From Promethearchaeota archaeon (lineage in GTDB: Archaea; Asgardarchaeota; Lokiarchaeia; Sigyniarchaeales; SOKP01): DNA of 14,597 nt. A model generated the notes under the pieces. It saw nothing but the letters and a program-made list of their open reading frames with translations. It was not told the DNA's origin and did no database searches. The first letter of the stretch is position 1, and the number at the start of each line of letters is the position of its first letter. Both the position numbers and the translations under genes were made by a program. Location: NCBI GenBank assembly GCA_030615235.1, contig JAUWZR010000035.1, positions 1-14,597 on the forward strand. The letters are read 5' to 3'. Shown piece after piece: positions 1-7,382 of this stretch.

Positions 1-1
1 A

Positions 2-226
2 GCCAGTGCATTGTTAATGACTGGAAGTTCAACAATTAAAACACTATTTCAAGAAGATTTAAGTGAAATAATTGTGAGAGCTGAGAATGGTTATATAATT
101 GTTAGTAACGCAGGTCGTCTAGTAATCGTATGTGCAGGAACCATTATTGATACATTGATGAAAACCGTTAAAGTAATGAGAGTTGCTGCAAAGAACTTAG
201 CTATGATTTTTGAACAAAAGCAATAA
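2..226 (+). CDS. Roadblock/LC7 domain protein, 3' end only (5' end lies outside the window)
   Basis: The frame is open from the first complete codon of the window to a TAA, giving about 74 residues. The piece reads as the second half of a Roadblock/LC7 (MglB-like) domain: an Ala-Ser-Ala-Leu helix start with TGSS, an alternating beta-strand pair (EIIVRAENGYIIVSNAG then RLVIVCAG), and a C-terminal amphipathic helix rich in Met, Lys and Val. Family members dimerise and act as partners or GAPs of small Ras-like GTPases. Asgard archaea carry many of them. The ATG at 11 is internal to the domain, so it is not the true start. The next gene lies 174 bp downstream, with T-rich tracts between. Assignment rests on pattern alone; a related profilin-like fold cannot be excluded. 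Confidence 0.6.
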   Translation, partial: ASALLMTGSSTIKTLFQEDLSEIIVRAENGYIIVSNAGRLVIVCAGTIIDTLMKTVKVMRVAAKNLAMIFEQKQ

Positions 227-239
227 AATCTGATTATTG

Positions 240-247
240 TTTTTTTT
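240..247 (+). terminator. Oligo-T tract after the Roadblock gene, possible archaeal terminator
   Basis: Eight consecutive T residues lie about 14 bp after the Roadblock stop. Archaeal RNA polymerase can terminate at T-runs without a hairpin. A second run of nine T (333-341) follows in the same gap. The function is inferred from position only, and T-runs are common in DNA this AT-rich. Confidence 0.3.
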
Positions 248-323
248 GAAGAATAAATTTATTAGGTTTCAATAATATGCCTAATATTGACAAAACTCTG
301 TTATAAATAAAACTAAAAGCGTT

Positions 324-332
324 TTTATAAAC
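324..332 (+). promoter_or_regulatory. Candidate TATA box upstream of the lipid-kinase-like gene
   Basis: TTTATAAAC lies about 70 bp before the TTG start at 401, with A-rich bases just upstream that could act as a BRE. Initiation about 25 bp downstream would leave a leader of roughly 45 nt. In a gap this AT-rich the match could be chance. Confidence 0.25.
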
Positions 333-400
333 TTTTTTTTTCATTTTTAATAAAGATTTTAAAATTTCTCAGATAATATCTATAAGAAAACATAAAGAGA

Positions 401-1495
401 TTGTTATTTTTGGATGCACTATCTATTATAATTATTTGTATTCTATATTTTTACGGCTTGGTTTCGCTTTACACTGCTTTTTTGGCAAAAAAAAGAAATG
501 AAAAAGGGGCTTTCATTAATAACCTTGTAAATTCATTAATCCTCATTGCTAGCATTACAATTAATATATCGATAAATTCTCTAAATATTTCCAATATTGG
601 GTTTATAGTATTCCCTTTTGATGTATTTATGATAATTTTTCTCATTTTTTTCTTACCTCATTTTTCATTTTCTGTGAATAGAGAAAGAAGAAAAGTAAGA
701 TTAAACGAAAAGCATATAGAAGAAGAAAATTCTAACTTGAGTGAGGAACTACCTTTTAAATACGAACTTTATAGAAAAATAACACATTTAGTAGTCTTAG
801 GAATCGCTTTTTTCTATTTTACACTTGGATTTTTAGTTCAAAATATTTTTACTAATATTCTAGAGCTTTTCCCTGAAATTGTTTCTGAGTTGTTCTTCTC
901 GATCTATGATATTGAAGCTAACAAAATGATTTTTACACAATATTTGGTAGTTTTTTTAGTTGGAGTATCATTAATTGGGTTACTTACAGCAGATTTTATT
1001 AGAATTTTAAAACCAAACCTTTACCCTTTAAAATCAGTTAACCGAATTCTTAGGGAAAAGGAGCGACATATGAGATTAGGCCCACATATTTCTATGGGAA
1101 TTGGTTGTTTTTCGATTATAATAATGTTTGGACTTTTTCAGCCTATTGGGCCAATTGTTATATGCACATCGATGACTATGTCTATTTTTGGAGATATGAC
1201 TGCTAATTTGGTGGGACGAAAATTCGGGCATAAGAACATTCGAAAAACAAAAAAGACTTACGAGGGATTAATTGCTGGAATGAGCATAGCATACATCTCG
1301 GGAATTATTACATTACTATTTATAAATCAATTATATCCAATTAACCTCTTTAGTTTAATGATTCTTCCCTCTATTGGTACTTTTATAATAGGATTTATAG
1401 ACTACTTAGATTTAGATGTTGATGATAATTTATCGTACAATTTCATGCTTTCAACTACTCTATTCGTTATTTCATTATTCATTATGGGTTTATAA
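401..1495 (+). CDS. Dolichol/phytol-kinase-like membrane protein (probable CTP-dependent polyprenol or diacylglycerol kinase)
   Basis: The 364-residue protein is strongly hydrophobic, with about nine to ten predicted membrane segments. It carries the motifs of the dolichol kinase / DGK1 / phytol kinase superfamily, which is related to phosphatidate cytidylyltransferases. These are an RK-x2-H motif at the start of a helix (R125, K126, H129), an LREKE block with downstream His (217-221, H229), GDMTANLVGRKFG (from G264-D265), and KKTYEG (284-289), then DDNL near the C-terminus. Family members transfer phosphate, often from CTP, to a membrane alcohol such as dolichol, phytol or diacylglycerol, so a role in glycan-carrier or lipid recycling is likely. 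The start is TTG; no in-frame ATG lies nearby. pyrI follows almost immediately. The substrate and the use of CTP are inferred from the family. Confidence 0.75.
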   Translation: MLFLDALSIIIICILYFYGLVSLYTAFLAKKRNEKGAFINNLVNSLILIASITINISINSLNISNIGFIVFPFDVFMIIFLIFFLPHFSFSVNRERRKVRLNEKHIEEENSNLSEELPFKYELYRKITHLVVLGIAFFYFTLGFLVQNIFTNILELFPEIVSELFFSIYDIEANKMIFTQYLVVFLVGVSLIGLLTADFIRILKPNLYPLKSVNRILREKERHMRLGPHISMGIGCFSIIIMFGLFQPIGPIVICTSMTMSIFGDMTANLVGRKFGHKNIRKTKKTYEGLIAGMSIAYISGIITLLFINQLYPINLFSLMILPSIGTFIIGFIDYLDLDVDDNLSYNFMLSTTLFVISLFIMGL

Positions 1496-1550
1496 ATTAA
1501 TGAATGTTATTAGCAACATTTTTCAATCACAAAATTTTATTTTAAAGAAC

Positions 1551-2075
1551 ATGAGCGAAGAAAAATTAAAAATAGATAAAATAAAGAAAGGAACAGTTAT
1601 AGACCATATTGATAGCGGTTATGCATTAACCATTCTGAATTTAACTGGACTTGGAGAATCTCCTAATTTAATGACAATTGGTGTTAATGTTTCTTCTAAG
1701 AAATACAATAAAAAAGATATTATTAAGATTGAAGGCGTTTTTCTCAATCAAATTCAACTTCAACAAATTTCAATCCTTTCTCCAAATTCAAAGATATCTT
1801 TGATTGAAGATTATAAAGTAATCGAAAAAAAGAAGGTAAAACTCCCAGATATTATCAAGAGTCTGATTTTATGCCGAAGTAATACATGTATTTCAAATTC
1901 TGGAGAACCGATTGATACAGAATTTAATGTTCTAGAAGAAAAACCATTGAAAATTCAATGTGTGTATTGCAACAGGATATATAAACTGGATGAAATTGTT
2001 TTCAGTTCCAAAGAAAAAATCGAAAAAAGAGTAAAACAATCAATCGAACTGCAAAATATTTTAGATAAAAGCTAA
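1551..2075 (+). CDS. pyrI: Aspartate carbamoyltransferase regulatory chain (PyrI)
   Basis: The 174-residue protein matches PyrI throughout. The N-terminal allosteric domain has the KKGTVIDHI block (D18, H19) and KKDIIKIEGVFL (K59), which correspond to nucleotide-contacting residues of the E. coli chain. A later Lys in VIEKKK matches another nucleotide contact. The C-terminal domain has four zinc-binding cysteines, C108-x4-C113 and C137-x2-C140. PyrI binds CTP and ATP and tunes the catalytic PyrB trimer in pyrimidine synthesis. No pyrB is present here, so this is an orphan regulatory chain within the window. About 25 extra residues, largely charged helix, follow the usual end. I chose ATG 1551 because family homology begins just after it; ATG 1500 would add 17 residues. 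The 3' end overlaps the convergent membrane-protein gene by 15 bp. Confidence 0.92.
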   Translation: MSEEKLKIDKIKKGTVIDHIDSGYALTILNLTGLGESPNLMTIGVNVSSKKYNKKDIIKIEGVFLNQIQLQQISILSPNSKISLIEDYKVIEKKKVKLPDIIKSLILCRSNTCISNSGEPIDTEFNVLEEKPLKIQCVYCNRIYKLDEIVFSSKEKIEKRVKQSIELQNILDKS

Positions 2076-2483
2076 AAAGGTATGTGTGACTACTGTAATT
2101 ATCATAAATAACAAGAAGTATATGCCTATACCTGGTTTAATTATATTTTTCCAATTCCATTCTTCTTTATCGTATTGGTATTTTAAGATAATAAAACTAA
2201 CAAAAAACGGTGTTAGAAACCAAAAACACAACATCCAGATTAATAACCAGAAACCAAAGATTCCAAATAGCAATCTGCCTAAAAGTCCGCTTAAAACTGC
2301 AGTAATTGCCCTAATCCAATAAAGCTTTGTTTCCTTTTCAAGCCGTATATCAATTTTTTTTGTGGATTTTTTATCTATAATAATTTCTTGTTCAGGATGT
2401 GATTTTCTCTTCTCTTTTAAGAGTCTTTGGCGTTCTTTTTTAATGTTAACTCTTTTTGGTTTCCGTTTATCTTCTTTAGGCAT
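2061..2483 (-). CDS. Small membrane protein with basic N-terminal tail, unknown function
   Basis: I do not recognise this 140-residue protein. Residues 1-30 are very rich in Lys and Arg, and the first 55 are polar and probably cytosolic. Three hydrophobic helices follow at about 56-75, 78-101 and 117-138. They include glycine-rich and Trp/Phe-rich stretches (GLLGRLLFGIFGFWLL) and a WNWKNIIKPG loop between helices 2 and 3. No catalytic motif is visible. The tail could bind nucleic acid or acidic lipid, but that is a guess. It starts with ATG, is divergent from the NFACT gene with a 153-bp gap, and ends 15 bp inside pyrI on the opposite strand. The long frame, clean start and typical membrane topology argue for a real gene. 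Confidence 0.65.
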   Translation of the reverse strand: MPKEDKRKPKRVNIKKERQRLLKEKRKSHPEQEIIIDKKSTKKIDIRLEKETKLYWIRAITAVLSGLLGRLLFGIFGFWLLIWMLCFWFLTPFFVSFIILKYQYDKEEWNWKNIIKPGIGIYFLLFMIITVVTHTFLAFI

Positions 2484-2537
2484 AATTAGTATTAGTAATA
2501 TTATTTTTTTTATTAAAATTTTGAAATTTAACCCTAG

Positions 2538-2546
2538 TATAAATTA
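2538..2546 (+). promoter_or_regulatory. Candidate TATA element for the NFACT gene
   Basis: TATAAATTA lies about 95 bp before the NFACT ATG in the 153-bp divergent gap. A preceding ACCCTAG stretch is the only GC-containing patch nearby. The leader would be around 65 nt. Other AT-rich sites closer to the gene compete, so this is weak. Confidence 0.2.
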
Positions 2547-2636
2547 TATTTGTATCTCTTAAAAATGGAAAAATAGAAAAAAATGAATGCATGACTAATA
2601 AATAAGAAAGCAATAATTTTAAACGATAATATAATA

Positions 2637-4697
2637 ATGAAGAAAAATATTAAATTTTCAAATTTTGATGTATTTGCAATCACTAAAGAATTAGGAACTA
2701 TTCTCCCTCATGGAAAAATTGACAATGTTTATGAAATTGATGGGGAACTACTAATTTTAAAAATAAAAACACGTTTAAATGAGAAAAAGATTTTAATTGT
2801 AAAAAACGATTCTCGTTTAAATTTTACTAACTTTAACTACCCTATCCCAAAATATCCCTCTCAGTATATAAGATCTCTAAGAAAATATCTAAAAAATAAG
2901 ATAATTTTATCTGTTAATCAACATAATTTTGATAGGATTATTATTTTTGAAATAAGTAATGTGGAGGGAAAATCATGGAAATTTATTGTTGAATTATTTA
3001 ACAAAGGTAATTATATTCTACTTGATGAAAATAACATCGTAAAAATCGCAAAAAGTTATAGTAAATATAAAGATAGGGACATTTTAGCTAATAGACTTTA
3101 TAATTTTCCTAGTTCTCGTGGTAAAGATTTTCTTAATCTGCCTCAAATCGATTTTAATGAAACAGTAAGTAATTTAGAAGATGAAATCGTAAGAATTCTT
3201 GCAAGAAATATTAATATCTCAGGAACGATTTCAGAAGAAATATGCCTTAGGGCGGGAGTTGATAAAAAGCGATCAGGAACCGATCTTACTTCCATAGAAC
3301 TAGATGCTCTATTTAATTCCTTCAAAAAATTAAGAAATGAATTACTTTTTGGGGAAATTAAGGCACAGATTGTATTCAACGAACAGGATGAACAAGCTTC
3401 AGTTATCCCTTTTGATTTAGAGCTTTATAAAGGTAATAAAGTTCAACATTTCAATTCCTTTAATGAAGCCGTTGATGTATTCTTCTCTAAGCTAGATTCT
3501 AATAAAATTATTACGCCACAAGATCAAGCCGTTAACCAAAAAATAAAATCTCAGAAAAAAATATTAAGAAACCAACTTGAATACCTTGAAGAGTTAAAAG
3601 CAAAAAAGAAATTATACTATGATCATGGCGATTTTATGTATAATAATTTCAACACTTTAAATAAGTTATTTAATGGAATTAGCGAAGCAAAAGAAAAGGG
3701 TTTCTCTCTAGAGGAAATAAACTCAAAACTAACCAATGCTAAAAACGAAAACTTTGAAGATTTGGATATGTTTCTGAGGATCTTACCTGCGACTAAGCAA
3801 GTAGTAATTTTAATTGATAATAGAGAAGTTTATTTGGATTTGAACAAATCTGTTGGAGAAAATGCAAATATTATTTATTCAAAAGGCAAAAAGGCGAAGA
3901 AAAAATTAAAGGGAACCCTTCCAGCTATTCAAAAAACAGAAGAAAATATTCGAAAGTTAACAATTGAGAGAGAATCTATCGAATTAGATATTGATTTTTT
4001 AGTAAGGAAACCACAAAAGAAATGGTATGAAAAATTTAGATGGTTTACTTCTTCCGATGGATTTTTAATTATTGGTGGGCGAGACGCTAGCTCAAACGAA
4101 ACGATATTTAAAAAATATATAGACCCCAACGATATAATTTTTCACACAAACTTTCCTGGGTCCCCTCTTACTATAATAAAGAATCCAGATAATAAACAGA
4201 TTCCGGAAAAGTCAATTAAAGAAGCTGCAAACTTTGTAGCTAGCTATTCAGTAGCGTGGAAAGAAAATTGGGGTATTGTCGATGTATTTTATGTGTTTAC
4301 CGATCAAATTTCTAAAACACCACCTACAGGTGAATATTTACCAAAAGGTAGTTTCATGATTTTAGGAAAAAAAAATATTATTAAGGGAGCAAAAACCGAA
4401 ATTGCGCTTAGATTAAATTTCCTTGAAATAAAAAATGAAAGCGTTTCTGATTCTAAATCATTCTATCCTCAAGTACTGTACGAACCTCTTAATGCCTTTA
4501 ATAATAAAGAAGGCAATTTAATAATTGTTAAACCTTCAAAATCGGGGAAAACAAAGGGACAACTGGCCAAAGAGATTAAGACTTATTTTCTTAACAATTC
4601 AGAAGCAGAGATGAAAAAATGGATTAAAATTTTACCTATAGACGATATTATACTCGTTTTACCTACGGGTACATCTAAAATTATTATTCCCAGTTAA
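2637..4697 (+). CDS. NFACT family protein (archaeal NEMF/Rqc2/RqcH homolog, ribosome quality control)
   Basis: The 686-residue protein has the full NFACT layout. Residues 1 to about 185 form NFACT-N, starting SNFDVFAITKELG and containing the Asp-Arg pair (D99-R100 in HNFDRI) that is important in Rqc2/RqcH. A helix-hairpin-helix region follows at about 190-235 (ISGTISEEICLRAGVD). Next come charged coiled-coil helices (about 300-345 and 420-455), then NFACT-R from about 461 (KKWYEKFRWFTSSDGFLIIGGRD) with the conserved DIIFHTNFPGSP segment. Homologs bind the large ribosomal subunit carrying a stalled peptidyl-tRNA and recruit tRNA to add C-terminal tails that mark the nascent chain for degradation. 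The protein acts in the cytoplasm. The length is normal and nothing is broken. The start is ATG without a clear Shine-Dalgarno. The stop shares TTAA with the convergent GDPD gene. Confidence 0.92.
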   Translation: MKKNIKFSNFDVFAITKELGTILPHGKIDNVYEIDGELLILKIKTRLNEKKILIVKNDSRLNFTNFNYPIPKYPSQYIRSLRKYLKNKIILSVNQHNFDRIIIFEISNVEGKSWKFIVELFNKGNYILLDENNIVKIAKSYSKYKDRDILANRLYNFPSSRGKDFLNLPQIDFNETVSNLEDEIVRILARNINISGTISEEICLRAGVDKKRSGTDLTSIELDALFNSFKKLRNELLFGEIKAQIVFNEQDEQASVIPFDLELYKGNKVQHFNSFNEAVDVFFSKLDSNKIITPQDQAVNQKIKSQKKILRNQLEYLEELKAKKKLYYDHGDFMYNNFNTLNKLFNGISEAKEKGFSLEEINSKLTNAKNENFEDLDMFLRILPATKQVVILIDNREVYLDLNKSVGENANIIYSKGKKAKKKLKGTLPAIQKTEENIRKLTIERESIELDIDFLVRKPQKKWYEKFRWFTSSDGFLIIGGRDASSNETIFKKYIDPNDIIFHTNFPGSPLTIIKNPDNKQIPEKSIKEAANFVASYSVAWKENWGIVDVFYVFTDQISKTPPTGEYLPKGSFMILGKKNIIKGAKTEIALRLNFLEIKNESVSDSKSFYPQVLYEPLNAFNNKEGNLIIVKPSKSGKTKGQLAKEIKTYFLNNSEAEMKKWIKILPIDDIILVLPTGTSKIIIPS

Positions 4698-5425
4698 TTT
4701 CCTCTTATTATCTTAAGATTATGATAATCATCAAATAATATACCATCTATCTGGTTATCAATTAAACTGTTTATTACTTGTAGAGGTTGTTTATAACCCA
4801 TAAAACCCCAAGCAAGTGATTTAATATCATTAATATGACATACTTTTATAAATTGATTAGAAATTAAATCAGATCGAATGTTTATCATATCTGGAATATT
4901 CTTAAGTTTTTTTCGTTGCCCTTTTTCTATAAATTCCTTTAAATTTAAACCTCTACCTTTAGTTATGTTAAAACATGTTTTTATCGGTTTAAATGTTTTC
5001 TTATATCTTTTTAATTTATTAAAGTCTCTTCCGCCGATTGTACAATTCTTCAGAACTCCTTTTTTAGCTATTAAGCTAAACACATCTTTCATAATTCCCT
5101 CATCTTTCAAGTGAATAATAATTTGCACTTTTTCAGTTATGTAATCCATGGATTCTTCTAAAAGGGGGATATTTTGGTTTCTTATTTTGGTTTTAAGATT
5201 TTTAACATCGTTGTAAGTTAATTTTTTTACTACTCCTTTACCATTAGTAGTCCTGGCTAAAATTTTATCGTGAAATACGATTATCTTTCTATCTTTTGTT
5301 CTTCTGGCATCAAGTTCTATGCAATTTGCCCCAGATTTAATTGCAATATCGAACGCTTCCAATGTGTTTTCATCGTAATCTACTAAAGTGCCTCTATGGC
5401 CAACAAAAAGCGAAATTTTTTTCAT
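4694..5425 (-). CDS. Glycerophosphodiester phosphodiesterase family protein
   Basis: The 243-residue protein has a GDPD TIM-barrel signature: GHRGT (catalytic H10, with R11), ENT at 19-21, IELDARRTKD with metal ligands E37 and D39, VFHD with the second catalytic H52, and LARTTNGKG. These enzymes hydrolyse glycerophosphodiesters to glycerol 3-phosphate and an alcohol. No signal peptide is present, so a cytoplasmic site is likely. In the usual n-I-E-l-K motif the metal-binding Glu is replaced by His (H105, K107 kept), and the usual C-terminal DG-x2-TD-x-P is DGILFDDYH, so activity or metal use may be changed. It is the last gene of a minus-strand set, 33 bp after a small membrane protein, and its stop shares TTAA with the NFACT gene. 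The ATG start fits the family N-terminus. Confidence 0.88.
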   Translation of the reverse strand: MKKISLFVGHRGTLVDYDENTLEAFDIAIKSGANCIELDARRTKDRKIIVFHDKILARTTNGKGVVKKLTYNDVKNLKTKIRNQNIPLLEESMDYITEKVQIIIHLKDEGIMKDVFSLIAKKGVLKNCTIGGRDFNKLKRYKKTFKPIKTCFNITKGRGLNLKEFIEKGQRKKLKNIPDMINIRSDLISNQFIKVCHINDIKSLAWGFMGYKQPLQVINSLIDNQIDGILFDDYHNLKIIRGN

Positions 5426-5458
5426 TAAAGGAAATAAATTTTAAAAGTATAAATTTTG

Positions 5459-5875
5459 TTAGTTTTCCTGAACAAAAAACAAGTAAACTATTATTAGTAA
5501 TAAACCTACGAGAGTGAAAGAAAAAACTAAAGAATCTCTAAAAGATTGGATTAATGAAAAGAAAAAAATAAGAATAATAAACTTAAAATCTAAAGGTTTA
5601 CCCGTCAATTCCTTATAATTTCCGATACTTATTGTCATAAAAATGAAGAAAAATAGGATTACTAAAACCCTAATCGTGATATCTAGAGTTTGGAATAGAA
5701 TATTTTCGCTTATAACCAGAGATAGATAACCCCCGTTTAAGAAAATTGATGATATTAATAGTATTCCCCCAATAACGGCTGATAGTACGACTGAACGATA
5801 AGCAGATTTTTCTACTAATTTTTGTTTTCTACTAACCGTTCCTGATTTTAAATTTTCTTTTTTTATTTTAGACAT
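5459..5875 (-). CDS. Small four-helix membrane protein, unknown function
   Basis: I do not recognise this 138-residue protein. It has a basic hydrophilic N-terminus (about 25 residues, with many Lys and Arg) and four hydrophobic helices at about 28-46, 63-85, 93-111 and 114-135. The loops are short and there is no catalytic motif. The positive N-terminus suggests it faces the cytosol. It begins with ATG 9 bp after the stop of the CBM9/DOMON-like gene and ends 33 bp before the GDPD gene, so the three are probably co-transcribed. It may partner the membrane-anchored extracellular protein upstream, but that rests only on position. Confidence 0.65.
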   Translation of the reverse strand: MSKIKKENLKSGTVSRKQKLVEKSAYRSVVLSAVIGGILLISSIFLNGGYLSLVISENILFQTLDITIRVLVILFFFIFMTISIGNYKELTGKPLDFKFIILIFFFSLIQSFRDSLVFSFTLVGLLLIIVYLFFVQEN

Positions 5876-5884
5876 GTTAATGTC

Positions 5885-6706
5885 TTAACTCCTTATTCTT
5901 TCGATTTCTTTCTTAAGTTGGGTAATTCTGTAGATATAAAAAGCAAAAAATGCTCCAATCGTAGAAAAAATAACAATTGTGGAGATTGACATTAATAACT
6001 CTCCAATACGTCGTTCCGGAGCTCCAGGGGGATATTGTAAATGGATAGAAATAATATTCGAAATAACAATTCCGCTGGGATAGATTGCAGTTTTACCAAA
6101 TATTATCTCAAAGTTAAATGTATCACCGTGGTCTAATTCTACATCCTCGATACCACCTTCGATATTTTCAACAGGCATGGAAAACTCGTAAACTATTTGA
6201 TTTCCCTCTAATTTTGCCGCACCATCACCATTAAGATTCATGTCTTCATAATAAACCGTATTATTGATGTAATAATCTAAATAAGAATAATTATTCGTTG
6301 ACATGTTTGAAAATTGAACAATTTTTGCATCAGTGAAGTCCAAACCTGCGTCCCAATCCGCTATTAAAATCCCAAGAAATTCCTTATCATATTCACTAGA
6401 GCTATGATCGTTTAAATCAAATCTAGCTAAAATGTATAAGTTTGGTTCAGCTTGTAACACCCATAATTCAATTGATAATCCGTCGCTTTGGTTTGATAAA
6501 TCAGGAAATAGCTCTATTTCCAATTTTTCCGCTGAAGCCCATTCGTCTGTTGCGCCGTCAACAAAACCGTCTATAACAGGTGCGGTTCCAAATCCCACAT
6601 CAAATTCAATTGGAGTTCCATGACTTTTTACAATCAGAAATGCTGAGCTTATAAGTAATTGAGCAATGAAGATGAAAATAATAATGCCTATTGTGTTTTT
6701 TTTCAC
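5885..6706 (-). CDS. Membrane-anchored extracellular CBM9/DOMON-like domain protein
   Basis: The 273-residue protein has an N-terminal signal or anchor helix (about 5-26), an acidic beta-rich exterior domain (about 33-225), a C-terminal membrane helix (about 236-260) and a short charged cytosolic tail (LKKEIERIRS). The exterior domain opens with PVIDGFVDGATDEWASAEKL, typical of the CBM9-like / ethylbenzene-dehydrogenase-related DOMON fold, which binds sugars or heme. Several NxS/T sequons (for example NYS and NNT) suggest surface N-glycosylation. No certain heme ligand can be named from sequence, so the ligand is unknown. The start is GTG, with the signal helix immediately after. It is the first gene of a minus-strand set with the four-helix protein and GDPD. 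Confidence 0.7.
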   Translation of the reverse strand: MKKNTIGIIIFIFIAQLLISSAFLIVKSHGTPIEFDVGFGTAPVIDGFVDGATDEWASAEKLEIELFPDLSNQSDGLSIELWVLQAEPNLYILARFDLNDHSSSEYDKEFLGILIADWDAGLDFTDAKIVQFSNMSTNNYSYLDYYINNTVYYEDMNLNGDGAAKLEGNQIVYEFSMPVENIEGGIEDVELDHGDTFNFEIIFGKTAIYPSGIVISNIISIHLQYPPGAPERRIGELLMSISTIVIFSTIGAFFAFYIYRITQLKKEIERIRS

Positions 6707-6825
6707 TTTTTTATGGCCACTTTATTATCATTAAGCGATAGTTCAATTTTGCTTTTAATTTAAGAAACTTAATAAAATTGATAATTAAAATTGAATTTAA
6801 TATTTTTTCTTTGTTTCATTAAATT

Positions 6826-6909
6826 TTAAGGATTTTCAATCAAAAATTTGTAGTATTTCCCGAGCATAGAAGAGATAGCACTCCAATCAGCATCTAAAGG
6901 AATTGCATT
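6826..6909 (-). other. Open in-frame continuation (27 codons) beyond the TAA of the unknown gene at 6910-7359
   Basis: Directly after the TAA (6910-6912) the same frame continues for 27 codons to a second TAA. The predicted residues (NAIPLDADWSAIS, then SMLGKYYKFLIENP) have mixed, protein-like composition with Trp, Asp, Gly and Tyr. The base composition is richer in GC than the AT-only gap further on. This looks like the genuine C-terminal helix of the upstream gene, cut off by a nonsense change, a sequence error, or subject to readthrough. It could instead be a relic. No independent start codon fits a separate gene. Confidence 0.5.
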
Positions 6910-7359
6910 TTATGAAAGATAATTAGGCAATAGAACGCTGCAGTTGAATTTGTTTAAATAGGCTACAATATAATTTATCAAGCGTTTTATATCCCGTTTA
7001 TTTTCAAGCGTATTGCTATTATTATATTCTGCGAATTGTTTTGGTCCAATTGCAATTAACAATCCCGATAGATCCTTTTCTCTTTTAATAAATAGCCAAA
7101 AAGGTTTTTTTTTTTCATTATCTTTAATTAGTAGCAGCATCCATGGATTTAAGGTCCATTCTTTAGAATCAGGGCCGACTACTTTTTCTATTGCGTGGCC
7201 TGTAGTATATTTTTTAGTTATTTTTATAGCTTTTACTAACCGATTAAAGTATGACCGTTTCAGTTTTAAATACCCATTGAAATAAGATTTAGCGTCGTAT
7301 AGTTCTATTTCATTACCTGTTCCATCAGCAAATTTCAAGTTAATTTTCCAAGTACTCAT
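6910..7359 (-). CDS. Uncharacterised protein, last gene of the RNase P set, possibly truncated at its C-terminus
   Basis: I do not recognise this 149-residue protein. The N-terminal half looks beta-rich (KINLKFADGTGNEIELYDAKS; then EWTLNPWMLLLI and KPFWLFIKR strands). A helix follows at about 117-138 (KRDIKRLINYIVAYLNKF). It has an even spread of charged residues, no signal peptide and no membrane helix. The ATG start is 23 bp after the stop of the ACT-like gene, which suggests co-transcription with it, pop5 and rpp30. The frame continues for 27 protein-like codons past the TAA, so the natural product may be about 177 residues. A cytosolic RNA- or ligand-binding role would fit the neighbours, but no motif proves it. 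Confidence 0.6.
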   Translation of the reverse strand: MSTWKINLKFADGTGNEIELYDAKSYFNGYLKLKRSYFNRLVKAIKITKKYTTGHAIEKVVGPDSKEWTLNPWMLLLIKDNEKKKPFWLFIKREKDLSGLLIAIGPKQFAEYNNSNTLENKRDIKRLINYIVAYLNKFNCSVLLPNYLS

Positions 7360-7382
7360 TTTAAATCCAAATAATTTTTCTT

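Noticed and set aside
1416..1550. Longer pyrI start overlapping the kinase gene
   Set aside because: The extra residues from 1416 are a shadow of the kinase frame and have no PyrI similarity. Family homology begins just after ATG 1551.
6910..6912. Pyrrolysine or selenocysteine recoding at the in-frame stop
   Set aside because: The codon is TAA; pyrrolysine uses TAG and selenocysteine TGA, so neither known system applies.
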